A DNA stretch of 30,985 bases, taken from positions 1 through 30,985 of the IMG/VR virus record IMGVR_UViG_3300028178_000463. One strand, written 5' to 3'. The notes beneath the pieces are model-generated. The model had not been told where the DNA came from. It did no database searches and was given only the letters and a program-made list of their open reading frames with translations. A program made the position numbers and the translations under genes. Each line of letters opens with the position of its first letter. Position 1 is the first letter of the stretch. The stretch comes from a virus. This document shows, piece after piece, positions 1 through 7,023 of this stretch.

Positions 1-300
1 ATGAAAACACTTATTTTACTTGCTAGTTCGGGAGAAAATTTAAAATTGGCGAATGTTTTACAGCAGATGCTTATCGGGTTAGAGGCAGAAGCAGAGATAA
101 TAAATATTATGCAATTGAAACTTCCTTTGTATGATATGGATGTTGAAGTAAATGAGGGTATCCCAGAAAAAGTTTCTACTTTGATGGAAAAGATGAAGGA
201 GGTAAACTCCTATATCGTTGTTGCTCCAACATATAACGGTTCTATTCCGCCTGTGCTCTCAAATGCGTGTACAACCGTTTTTAAAATGATAGTAATTTGA
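1..300 (+). pseudogene. Host NAD(P)H-dependent FMN reductase-like gene, truncated by prophage insertion
   Basis: The N-terminal half of a flavodoxin-fold NAD(P)H-dependent FMN reductase family protein. Residues 4-10 form the first beta strand, followed by a short loop (SSGENLKLAN) where the family binds FMN phosphate. The motif PTYNGSIPPVLSNA near residue 76 matches the family's conserved P-x-YN-x-SIPPVLKNA segment. After Ala89 the family continues with an AIDW-type helix, but here the reading frame runs into CTTVFKMIVI and stops at 300. The match is lost exactly where a TGTACA sequence starts (268), which fits a Mu-like phage end. Full family members are about 170-190 residues, so roughly half is missing and the product is very probably inactive. 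The rest of the gene should lie on the far side of the prophage. Confidence 0.8.
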
Positions 301-432
301 ATTTGAAATGATAGTAACGTACCGTTTTAACCTATCATGGGGGCAAAACGCTATCATTTCAAATTCAAATATAAATAACTGCGATATTCATCAATTACAC
401 TCAATAACTATCATTTCAAATTCAAATTCAAA
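284..432. repeat. Phage-end repeat cluster, probable transposase-binding sites
   Basis: Copies of one motif, CTATCATTTCAAATTCAAA or its reverse complement, cluster just inside the phage end. The reverse orientation appears at 284-295 (core AAATGATAGTAA) and at 294-317, offset by 22 bases, which is two helical turns. The forward orientation appears at 351-370 and 406-432, with a short CTATCAT core at 332-338. The copies at 294-314 and 351-370 form a near-perfect 20-base inverted repeat, with an inner CGTTTT/AAAACG pair at 323-328 and 345-350. Mu ends carry three transposase-binding sites each, so this is the expected place for such sites; the mixed orientation is not the Mu right-end pattern. 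Binding is inferred, not shown. Confidence 0.6.
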
Positions 433-460
433 AAGTTATTAGGAAGCATTGCCTCCTAAT
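430..460 (-). terminator. Intrinsic terminator at the end of the late operon
   Basis: On the minus strand an ATTAGGAGGC / GCTTCCTAAT stem (one mismatch, 3-base loop) is followed by AACTTTTT. The stem begins inside the stop codon of the adenine methylase. This is the natural end of the 13 kb tail-lysis transcript, just before the phage-end repeats. Confidence 0.6.
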
Positions 461-1241
461 AGTTCGTAATAAACACCTCCCGCACTGTCTTCTTACTTCC
501 CGCCCCTCGAAGGGTATAGTTAATCTCTTTGGTAGACGTGATCTTCATATCGGAATATAGCTCTCTGACGAGTTCACAATCGTTATAGCTCAATAGAAAC
601 TTACCTTTGATGCCATGAAGCAGCTCTGAGAGCTTTCGATGCTCTACCTCTCCAAATCCACCCGTATGTTGATAGTACTTCTCTGTGGACACGTATGGAG
701 GGTCACAGTAAAAGAACGCATCCTCTTTATCATACGTGGCAATCAGTTTATCGAAGTTCATGTGCTCTATCGTGACAAACTTCAGTCGTTTAGACCACTG
801 GCCGAAGTCTTTATAGATGTCTTTCGGTCGACGTCCACTCTTGGCCATCATAGCAAACGTTGTCCCTTTGGCTCCGAAGCTCTGAGATAGCTGGTAATAG
901 TAGAAAGCAGCTCTCTCGATATTGTTTCGTGGCTTCATTCGTCCGGAGAGAATATCAGCGAATAGTTCACGGCTGATCAGTAGAGTATTGAGGTACATTG
1001 AGAGTGATTGAGGATTAGTTCGGATAGCACGATGGAGGTTGATCAGCTCACCGTTGATGTCGTTGACGACTTCGGATTGTTTGATAGTACATGGCTTGCG
1101 GTATAGAACGTTGAGAGCACCTCCGAACACTTCGACATAGAGCCGATGATCCGGGAAGAGTGCGACGATATCGTCGGCGAGTTTTGACTTTCCGCCTATC
1201 CATGCAAATGGGGCTTTGAGGGGGACTTTGCGATGCTGCAT
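456..1241 (-). CDS. DNA adenine N6-methyltransferase, D12 class
   Basis: A 261-residue class D12 (Dam-like) adenine methyltransferase, which would transfer a methyl group from S-adenosylmethionine to adenine in phage or host DNA. From the chosen start, FAWIGGK at about residue 12 and VEVFGGALNVL at about 36 form the AdoMet-binding motif I region, VNDINGELINLHRAI lies near 58, and the catalytic DPPY tetrad is at 180-183. A longer frame starts at a GTG at 1256. The ATG at 1241 is preferred because AGGAA sits six bases upstream of it. The gene is last in the late operon, the position where Mu carries its DNA modification gene mom, which suggests protection of phage DNA from host restriction. The recognition sequence cannot be read from the sequence, so GATC is only a guess. 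Confidence 0.9.
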   Translation of the reverse strand: MQHRKVPLKAPFAWIGGKSKLADDIVALFPDHRLYVEVFGGALNVLYRKPCTIKQSEVVNDINGELINLHRAIRTNPQSLSMYLNTLLISRELFADILSGRMKPRNNIERAAFYYYQLSQSFGAKGTTFAMMAKSGRRPKDIYKDFGQWSKRLKFVTIEHMNFDKLIATYDKEDAFFYCDPPYVSTEKYYQHTGGFGEVEHRKLSELLHGIKGKFLLSYNDCELVRELYSDMKITSTKEINYTLRGAGSKKTVREVFITNY

Positions 1242-1343
1242 ATAATTTCCTGACACCGTGTCATATTTTCACGGTCGAATTAAGATACCGGAGATAATTC
1301 CGGTACCGCAGCTATCTTGTGAAGAGGGTAGCGCGGGAGCTTC

Positions 1344-1586
1344 TTACAGGCACTTATCCAGTGCTGCTTCAAAATCATAAAGACAACTCTGTAACTTCGG
1401 ATAGTTTTCCAAACGTGCTTTAGTCCACTGAACGATATCTCCGCTTTCAGGAGTTGGATTTTCACATTTTGGTTTTTTCGTTTCACATTTTTTCGTGATC
1501 GTTATCGGATCACATGGGGCTTGTTTCGTAGCGCACCCGGAGAAGATCAAAACGGCAGTTAAAACCATCAAATATAATGCTTTCAT
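1344..1586 (-). CDS. Rz1-like outer-membrane spanin lipoprotein
   Basis: An 80-residue secreted lipoprotein. A short hydrophobic signal (MKALYLMVLTAVLIFSGC) ends in a lipobox with Cys18 as the probable lipidated residue. The mature part is small and hydrophilic with several Pro, Lys and Cys residues. The ATG overlaps the stop of the upstream Rz-like gene (ATGA), and GGGAGG lies seven bases upstream. A small lipoprotein directly after an Rz-like gene in a lysis cassette is the usual o-spanin arrangement: it would bridge to the inner-membrane spanin and help disrupt the outer membrane at lysis. Sequence similarity to known Rz1 is weak, so the call rests on lipobox, size and position. A Cys-rich tail (five further Cys) is unusual. 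Confidence 0.65.
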   Translation of the reverse strand: MKALYLMVLTAVLIFSGCATKQAPCDPITITKKCETKKPKCENPTPESGDIVQWTKARLENYPKLQSCLYDFEAALDKCL

Positions 1587-1957
1587 AATTTACCTCCCTC
1601 AGCATTTTTACGCGCTTCCTCTGCGATAGCATTCAGATCAGTACACTTATCTCCGGTTGGTACATACTTGATCGATGTGATGTACTTAGGCTTAGCTGCC
1701 ATAGTTCGATTGAACTCTGCATCTTTAGCGATAGCGTCCAACTTATCACGCGCCATCCAAGCTTTCATGAAAGCGACATCTTTGACTTTGCCGGCAATTT
1801 CAGCATCTTTAGTCTTGACGGTTTGTTCGAGAACATTCCGCTCTCCGGAGACGCTTAAATTATAAAATCCAAGAGCGATGATCACCCCGATTAAACCTAC
1901 AATAACCCCGATCAGTACCTTACCAATAACGGTACTTCTTACTTCTGACAGTGGCAT
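1583..1957 (-). CDS. Rz-like inner-membrane spanin
   Basis: A 124-residue protein with one N-terminal transmembrane helix (VIGKVLIGVIVGLIGVIIAL, about residues 10-29) and a charged, helical periplasmic part rich in Lys, Glu and Ala that looks coiled-coil prone (LEQTVKTKDAEIAGKVKDVAF). This is the usual i-spanin architecture. The frame is open upstream to 2167, but that part is the antisense-like shadow of the lysin gene. The ATG at 1957 has GGAGAG six bases before it and leaves a membrane-anchored protein. The gene overlaps the end of the lysin gene by 38 bases and the Rz1-like gene by four, so the three are translationally linked. Confidence 0.65.
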   Translation of the reverse strand: MPLSEVRSTVIGKVLIGVIVGLIGVIIALGFYNLSVSGERNVLEQTVKTKDAEIAGKVKDVAFMKAWMARDKLDAIAKDAEFNRTMAAKPKYITSIKYVPTGDKCTDLNAIAEEARKNAEGGKL

Positions 1958-2504
1958 ATTTCTCTCCGTATTTATAGACGAGCACCGAGTACTCGTAATT
2001 GATGTCGCAGTTAGATCGACATGACCGTTGACCTTTCCATGTAAAGCAACTCTGCCCTCGACGGCATTGTGCTTTCGCTTTTTCCCAATTCTCTCCTCCG
2101 GCACGGTTGATCTCTTTAAGAACCAATCCGCCGCCGTTATACACCTGATACGTCGCCCATAGACCATACTTAGGCTGATAGACCGACTTCATAATAATCG
2201 CTTGAGCTTTGAGCTGATCAGGGATCGCCTTGATGCTCTCTACCCCTTTGGCTTTGAGAGGTTTTTGCCAAAGACGGTACGTGATCTGAGGCAGTCCCTC
2301 CGACCCTACACCATCGAGACTTATTACATTTCGACATCCTGACTCTTGAACGAGCTGACCGACGCCGTATTGGTATGGATAGTCAACTCCGAACTGTGTC
2401 CAGTGAGCACGTCGAACATCCTGAACATACGACTGGCACCGGGAGATTGAACCCCCGGCACACAGCTCAACCGCCAAAAGCGTAAGAAATAGGAACAATC
2501 GCAT
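1920..2504 (-). CDS. Phage lytic transglycosylase-like lysin (SLT fold) with signal peptide
   Basis: From the Met at 2504 the protein is 194 residues, starting with a hydrophobic signal (MRLFLFLTLLAVELCAGG). The motif GQLVQESG, with Glu at about residue 54, followed by SEGLPQITYRLW, matches the catalytic ES and GL-x-Q-x-T motifs of soluble lytic transglycosylases, which cleave the MurNAc-GlcNAc bond of peptidoglycan. The C-terminal part contains a Cys-rich patch (CRRGQSCFTWKGQRSCRSNC) that may form disulphides in the periplasm. No start has a strong ribosome-binding site: Met codons at 2525 and 2504 are both possible, and 2504 gives the cleanest signal peptide. A secreted lysin would not need a large-hole holin, although a holin candidate sits just upstream. 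Confidence 0.75.
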   Translation of the reverse strand: MRLFLFLTLLAVELCAGGSISRCQSYVQDVRRAHWTQFGVDYPYQYGVGQLVQESGCRNVISLDGVGSEGLPQITYRLWQKPLKAKGVESIKAIPDQLKAQAIIMKSVYQPKYGLWATYQVYNGGGLVLKEINRAGGENWEKAKAQCRRGQSCFTWKGQRSCRSNCDINYEYSVLVYKYGEKYATVRSKKYRYW

Positions 2505-2742
2505 ATAAAACCAATCGCGCAACATGAGCCGGAGTCCAGTTGGATGAATTCCAATTGACCGATTTGAATATAGCTTTGCCGGCAATATGTGCATGTGCAA
2601 GAGCACCCGACACCAAGATCACCTTAACGGCAATCAACTGTAAAGGATTCGGTGCAAACCGATAAGCCCCCTCAATAAAAAACCACATACCAACCGCAAT
2701 AAGCAGTAGGTCAAACAATAACCGTAACGTCTCTTTTCTCAC
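2467..2742 (-). CDS. Small inner-membrane protein of the lysis cassette, holin candidate
   Basis: A 91-residue protein beginning at a GTG with AAGGAG seven bases upstream. It has hydrophobic segments at about residues 7-25 (LRLLFDLLLIAVGMWFFIEG), 36-50 (IAVKVILVSGALAHAHI) and 78-91. Similar small membrane proteins with an L-x-HAHI-x-RK-type segment occur in the lysis or late region of other Mu-like prophages; I recall them only as putative holins or unnamed membrane proteins. The position directly before the lysin and spanins supports a role in membrane permeabilisation, but no diagnostic holin motif is present. Confidence 0.55.
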   Translation of the reverse strand: MRKETLRLLFDLLLIAVGMWFFIEGAYRFAPNPLQLIAVKVILVSGALAHAHIAGKAIFKSVNWNSSNWTPAHVARLVLYAIVPISYAFGG

Positions 2743-2753
2743 TTTTTTTCTCC

Positions 2754-3698
2754 TTAGTTTTCAAGTTCCACGTTTACCGTGTATCCAGCTTCACTCCACG
2801 AATGACGCACCTGTTTGATCCCAAACGATGACGGCCATCCCGGTGGAATGTTGGATAGTTTCATCTTCGCTCCGGCGATCACGTTGATCCCCTCATATTC
2901 AAAGTCGCCTCGACCCGTTCCGCGATTGGCAGCTTCCAATTTGGATTTAGCTTTTGTTCGAGCGTCACTCTCACCCTTGAATGAGCCTTTTACTTGCAGG
3001 ACGGGCTTACCACTTCCGACCGTGACGCTTTTCGTCTTATTGTCTTTAGTGCTATGCCATGAAGCTTTGGCGGAGCCGTAAGAGGTTTTATCGAGGATCT
3101 CTATCGAGAGCCCTTTTGTTTTTTTAGCATCGATCTGAATGATGGGAAGCTCGCTATTTTGATCTCCTCCGTTTTTCGGTCGGAAGAGGATCGTATCGTT
3201 CTTGATCGCGAACGTAGCCCCCAGCTCTTTGGCGAGGCGGCGCATAAACTCTAAATCACTCGTATTCGTATGGCTCTTATGGGTGTAGGAGTGTTTTGGA
3301 AAACTGTTTTTGACTTTCAGCCCGTGACGTGTAGCGATTTTATGGAGGATCTGATTAAGCGTTACATTGTCAAACGACTCGGTACGCTTCTCTTTGATTC
3401 CGCTTCCGAAGTTCACCGGAGTCGCTGTAACTTCAATATGCATCGTCTCATATTCGAGACGAGGCTTGAGGACGCTAAATGAGCCGATATACCAAAGATT
3501 ACCTTTGTATCCGAGCCATACCTTTAGCTTGTCCTTGAACGATGGCGGTGTGAATGATTCACCTTGGAATTTGAGAGTGAGCCCGTCGGCGGTATCATCG
3601 ATGTCATCCGTATATTCGATCCCGATCAGATAAGGGCGCAGTCTCTCGGTCACATCTTTGCCATTAACGTTGATCTTAAAATCCGGAAACTTTACCAT
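2754..3698 (-). CDS. D: P2 gpD-like baseplate hub protein (late control D family)
   Basis: A 314-residue member of the phage late control D / gpD family, which forms the gp27-like hub to which the tail spike attaches. The N-terminus (DFKINVNGKDVTERLRPYL...IEYTD) and the middle section with SFDNVTLNQILHKIATRHGL and SDLEFMRRLAKELGATFAI are characteristic of the family. The C-terminus (SFGIKQVRHSWSEAGYTVNVELEN) is also typical. The start overlaps the end of X (ATGGTAA), and the X-U-T order upstream is that of P2. The family name comes from the P2 gene and does not imply transcription control here. Confidence 0.88.
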   Translation of the reverse strand: MVKFPDFKINVNGKDVTERLRPYLIGIEYTDDIDDTADGLTLKFQGESFTPPSFKDKLKVWLGYKGNLWYIGSFSVLKPRLEYETMHIEVTATPVNFGSGIKEKRTESFDNVTLNQILHKIATRHGLKVKNSFPKHSYTHKSHTNTSDLEFMRRLAKELGATFAIKNDTILFRPKNGGDQNSELPIIQIDAKKTKGLSIEILDKTSYGSAKASWHSTKDNKTKSVTVGSGKPVLQVKGSFKGESDARTKAKSKLEAANRGTGRGDFEYEGINVIAGAKMKLSNIPPGWPSSFGIKQVRHSWSEAGYTVNVELEN

Positions 3699-3892
3699 AG
3701 GCTAACTCCCGTCTCTGATTGTTCAGGTTCGGCGATATCAGGCAGATACACTTTGTCACCACTTTGGAGGATCGGAGTACTCATGAGATGCGAATTGTTC
3801 ATCATCACCTCATTCATGACATCGAGTGTTCCGTAATGCTGATAGATAATCACGTCGAGGCGGTCGCCTTTAGTCGCTACAGTGTATCTCAT
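3692..3892 (-). CDS. X: P2 gpX-like tail protein (LysM-like)
   Basis: A 66-residue protein of the P2 tail protein X family. The pattern YTVATKGDRLDVIIYQHYG, then a central segment, then LQSGDKVYLPDI is the LysM-like fold seen in X and related hub accessory proteins. It overlaps U by four bases (ATGA) and D by seven, so its translation is tightly coupled within the baseplate cluster. Confidence 0.85.
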   Translation of the reverse strand: MRYTVATKGDRLDVIIYQHYGTLDVMNEVMMNNSHLMSTPILQSGDKVYLPDIAEPEQSETGVSLW

Positions 3893-4263
3893 GATCTGAC
3901 TCTTTTTAGATCGATATCGAAACCAATTTTTACCGATTTCCCGTCATCGAGGAATACGGTTCGATCTTCGCTGATCTTGGTTATCTTAAAATCTCCGAGG
4001 ACATCCCCATACCCCATAATAAAAGGTACGGCTTGCTTTTTATCGGCTATCGCTTCGAGAGCGGCGAGAGGTTTCAGACCGCTTTTGAGTGTGATTAGGT
4101 TTCCGCTGATACTGATCTTTTCGACATCTTTACCGACGCTTTGAGAGCTTTCATAGTCCTGAGCTTTTGGAATGTCAGCAAAGCTATAGGTCACGGTTCG
4201 ATTCATACGGTCGAAGTATTTGTCATTGAGATTAAAAGCGAAATCGCCGATCATTGCCATCAT
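3889..4263 (-). CDS. U: P2 gpU-like tail protein
   Basis: A 124-residue protein of the P2 tail protein U family. Family features are the N-terminal MIGDFAFNLN segment, the aromatic TVTYSFADIPK segment and KPLAALEAIADKKQAVPFIMGYGDVLGDF, ending in a strand-rich GFDIDLKRV. U proteins act in tail completion and in the hub region. The gene overlaps the tape measure stop and the X start by four bases each. Confidence 0.85.
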   Translation of the reverse strand: MMAMIGDFAFNLNDKYFDRMNRTVTYSFADIPKAQDYESSQSVGKDVEKISISGNLITLKSGLKPLAALEAIADKKQAVPFIMGYGDVLGDFKITKISEDRTVFLDDGKSVKIGFDIDLKRVRS

Positions 4264-6116
4264 GAATAGCTCCGATCTTTTTTATCATTCGCCTGTTTAT
4301 TCATTGCACGTCGAACCTGCTCATCGATCTGCTTTTGAGTTTGTGCAGCGTGCTCTTTTGAAGTGAAGTTAGGGTTATTGATCGTTACGGCTACTGTATT
4401 ATTGGTTCCGCCGCGAGTAGGTATCGCTCTTGCTTCAGCGACACGCGGATTACTCAAGGCAACACGTGCCGGAGTAGGAACAGAACCACCGACTCCAAAA
4501 AATGACCCTATACCTTGCAGATTGCTGGAGACGAAGTTTAGTTTTGACTCTACCCAGTTAAAAAAATCTGCAAAAGGTTTGATGATCATCCCGATAATGG
4601 ATTTAAAGGTACCTACGATCGGAGTCCAATTATTGATAATAAGACCGAGAGGAGTCCACCCGAAAATAGCTTTGACTACTCCCCAAGCGACAGACACACC
4701 TGTAGATATACCATTCCATACTCCAGCAAAAAAGCTTTTAATTGGAGTCCAATTCGAAATGATCAAATAAGCAGCTCCGGCGACCAAAGCGACTCCACCG
4801 ATAATCCACCCAAATGTTGCCATCGTAGTAATACCCAATGCTCCCAACGCCATTGTTACTGCTCCAACCGCAATCCCAAGCGTTCCGAGTACTCCGGTGA
4901 CTACCGTAAACCCTACGATGGCTACTCCTACAAATTTCGTAACCCCCGGATGTTCTTTGGCAAACGATGATAATGACGAGGTAGCACCGTTAAACCATTC
5001 TGTCATCCCTTTCAGTTCCGGAGCCAAGCTCTCTCCGATGAGGGCAGTAAAGTTCGTTGCCGTTCCGGTTAATGCTCCCCACATATTTCCAAGCGTTTGC
5101 AATAAGTTCTTGACACGTGCATTAATATCAGCCTGCTCGGCAAGTTTTTTATTAAATGCTCCTAGCCCTTTAGTTCCGTTATTGATCAGTACATTGACCA
5201 TCCCGGACGCTTCGCCTTTTCCGAATATCGATTCGACGATACCGAGCCGAGCAGAGTCGCTTTTGATCGCTTTGAGTTTCTCCAGCTCGCTCATCATATT
5301 TGCCGTGCCCTTGAAATTTCCTCCGGCATCATTGAAATTTAACTTGATACCCATAGCATCGAGATTTTTATTGCCCTTAAATGAGACCGCATCTTTGATA
5401 ACATTTCCGAGATTGGTACCGACCGTTTCTCCTGAAAATCCTGCTTTGATCAACATTCCGATCAACGGCTCTACATCGCGAGCGGCTTTTAATCCGCTCA
5501 TTCCAAGCCCTTTCATCGTCGCCCCGATTTTTGAAAACGCAAAACTCATCTCTCCAACTTGGACACCCATGTGAGAAAGACGCTGGATGTCATCGATAAA
5601 CGGTAGAAGTTCATCATCCGCGATACCCAGAGCCTCTTTAAACTTTGCCGTTGCGGTCGCCGCTTCTTCGTATGGGATCTTTAACACGACACCGAGATAG
5701 GCGGCAGATTTGAGAGCACCCCCTACGATACTTTTCTCTTCGACTCCGAGTGATTTGAGCTGAGATGCCATTTTATAGAAGTCCGCAGTCGTTCCGGGAA
5801 GAGCATCACCGAGTTTCATAGCCTCATCGTTGATTGACTTAAAAAACGGGCTGATGCTTCCATCACTCTTCATCAGAGTGTTTTCGAGCTGTGTCCGAGC
5901 ATCTTCTAAATCAACGAAAGATTTGATAATGGTTTCAGTACTGCCTTGAGTGGCAAGCGATGCTCCCTTGAGACCGGTACCGATTCCAGACATGGCGATT
6001 CCGAACTCTTTGGTACCTTTTGTCATGTTTGACAGAGAACTCTTAAATGATGATAATACAGGGCTGAACTGATCTCTTGCCGTTAGCAAAATACCAAGCG
6101 TTAACGTTTTATCCAT
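4260..6116 (-). CDS. T: Tail tape measure protein
   Basis: A 618-residue tape measure protein (P2 gpT / TP901 core type), which sets tail length and is threaded through the tube. The N-terminus is helical (LTARDQFSPVLSSFKSSLSNM), followed by the conserved core of about 300 residues (FVDLEDARTQLENTLMK...DALPGTTADFYKMASQLKSLG). A long hydrophobic region lies at about 395-455, and a tandem NWTPI-x2-F motif appears at about 460 and 505. The ribosome-binding site GGAAGGAGACAGG lies inside the coding region of the chaperone extension. The length is shorter than P2 T (about 815 residues), which predicts a shorter tail than that of P2. Confidence 0.9.
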   Translation of the reverse strand: MDKTLTLGILLTARDQFSPVLSSFKSSLSNMTKGTKEFGIAMSGIGTGLKGASLATQGSTETIIKSFVDLEDARTQLENTLMKSDGSISPFFKSINDEAMKLGDALPGTTADFYKMASQLKSLGVEEKSIVGGALKSAAYLGVVLKIPYEEAATATAKFKEALGIADDELLPFIDDIQRLSHMGVQVGEMSFAFSKIGATMKGLGMSGLKAARDVEPLIGMLIKAGFSGETVGTNLGNVIKDAVSFKGNKNLDAMGIKLNFNDAGGNFKGTANMMSELEKLKAIKSDSARLGIVESIFGKGEASGMVNVLINNGTKGLGAFNKKLAEQADINARVKNLLQTLGNMWGALTGTATNFTALIGESLAPELKGMTEWFNGATSSLSSFAKEHPGVTKFVGVAIVGFTVVTGVLGTLGIAVGAVTMALGALGITTMATFGWIIGGVALVAGAAYLIISNWTPIKSFFAGVWNGISTGVSVAWGVVKAIFGWTPLGLIINNWTPIVGTFKSIIGMIIKPFADFFNWVESKLNFVSSNLQGIGSFFGVGGSVPTPARVALSNPRVAEARAIPTRGGTNNTVAVTINNPNFTSKEHAAQTQKQIDEQVRRAMNKQANDKKDRSYS

Positions 6117-6497
6117 CCTGTCTCCTTCCCATCTCTTTAGCTTCGTCCATAAAACACAATAAAAGCTCTAAATCCATATCTGCCATGTCGCTGTAGCTAA
6201 AATGGAGCCAATGCCCCACAATAGCCATAGCACTGATACAGTCTTCACGACTGATTACAAAAAATCATTGCGCTCTTTTGATAATTTCATAAAATCATCT
6301 GCATCGAGATCTTCGACGTCATCGAAGGTCATCATGCAAAGATTAGCGATTAGAATTGCTTCTTGCTTTGCCGTATTGTTACTTGCTTCAGACGCAGCAA
6401 TCAGATCACGTGCTTTTGGACGACGCATTTTTACTACGCTCCCATCATGCAACTTAATCTCTTTTTCATTAGCTCGTACAATTTCTTCTTTTTTCAC
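6109..6497 (-). CDS. Frameshifted tail chaperone (P2 E+E'-type long product)
   Basis: The short chaperone frame ends GAT TTT TTG TAA. A -1 slip on the T TTT TTG heptamer (6264-6258) continues reading for 49 codons to a TAA at 6109-6111. The extra part, written in pieces, reads VISREDCISAMAIVGHWLHF then SYSDMADMDLELLLCFMDEA then KEMGRRQDG. The H-x-x-FxxSDMxxMxLxELLxFxxEA pattern is that of P2 gpE' and of C-terminal extensions of related tail chaperones. The combined product would be about 129 residues. The extension ends just inside the tape measure start, the usual position. In lambda and P2 the ratio of short and long forms is required for tail assembly. The slip has not been tested. Confidence 0.75.
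6255..6497 (-). CDS. Tail assembly chaperone, short form (P2 E / Mu gp41 type)
   Basis: An 80-residue protein, read from a GTG at 6497 with AGGGG seven bases upstream; the open frame to 6551 lacks a plausible start signal. The sequence KEIKLHDGSVVKMRRPKARDLIAASE followed by NLCMMTFDDVEDLDADDFMKLS matches the phage tail assembly chaperone family (P2 E, Mu gp41), small helical proteins that bind the tape measure before tube polymerisation. It lies between the tube gene and the tape measure gene, as in P2. Its last codons contain the slippery heptamer. Confidence 0.82.
   Translation of the reverse strand: MKKEEIVRANEKEIKLHDGSVVKMRRPKARDLIAASEASNNTAKQEAILIANLCMMTFDDVEDLDADDFMKLSKERNDFL
6258..6264 (-). 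other. Programmed -1 ribosomal frameshift site, T TTT TTG
   Basis: The heptamer lies in the zero frame of the short chaperone as GAT TTT TTG TAA. It fits the X XXY YYZ rule with X = T, Y = T and Z = G. The stop codon follows immediately, so slippage is the only way to translate the conserved E'-like extension. Confidence 0.7.
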
Positions 6498-6510
6498 GTT
6501 ATTCCCCTTA

Positions 6511-7011
6511 TTACTGAATATGAGCGCGAAGCTCTGCGTATAGATCCACACCGTCGATGATGCAGATCATGTTTTCGAGATCGATGTCGATCACCTTAAC
6601 TCCATTGATCTCTTTGCTAAACACACTCACAGAAATCTCAAGCGTCATCTCAACCTCTTTGCCGCGATCAGGGATCGGGCTTCCGAGTTTTTTGACTTTA
6701 CCTTTGATCGTATGGAGTACCGGGATCTTTTGATCCCCTTGAACCATCGAACCTTTACAGAAAAAAGTCGGTGAGTTGCTAAACTGTTTAGAAACGGCGG
6801 AATAAACCTCTGTGTTGTACTCATTGAGTACGATCTCAGCACTCATCGCTTTGAGCAGAGGGATCACTTCCTCTACCGCTATTGCACCCTCACGCTCGCT
6901 TGTTAAAAATTCGAGTTCTGGAACTTTCAGCGACTTACTGACCCCGAGGTTTCCGATACCATTGACTAAGATGTTTTGGTCTCTCCAGATTTGACGATTT
7001 TTCGTTGCCAT
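6511..7011 (-). CDS. FII: Major tail tube protein (P2 FII type)
   Basis: A 166-residue protein of the phage major tail tube family. The start (MATKNRQIWRDQNILVNGIG), the central acidic and charged section and the C-terminal strand ENMICIIDGVDLYAELRAHIQ are typical. It would form the inner tube inside the contractile sheath, which is encoded directly upstream (12 bases between stop and start). AAGGAGAG eight to nine bases before the ATG lies across the sheath stop codon. Confidence 0.88.
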   Translation of the reverse strand: MATKNRQIWRDQNILVNGIGNLGVSKSLKVPELEFLTSEREGAIAVEEVIPLLKAMSAEIVLNEYNTEVYSAVSKQFSNSPTFFCKGSMVQGDQKIPVLHTIKGKVKKLGSPIPDRGKEVEMTLEISVSVFSKEINGVKVIDIDLENMICIIDGVDLYAELRAHIQ

Positions 7012-7023
7012 TATCTACTCTCC

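Noticed and set aside
1280-1486. A 68-codon frame overlapping the Rz1-like gene
   Set aside because: Nested o-spanins occur, but this frame has no lipobox or signal and no ribosome-binding site, whereas the 80-residue frame has both.
4897-5574. A 225-codon plus-strand frame opposite the tape measure gene
   Set aside because: It is the antisense of a long well-supported gene, rich in Ser, Pro and Ile from reversed codons.
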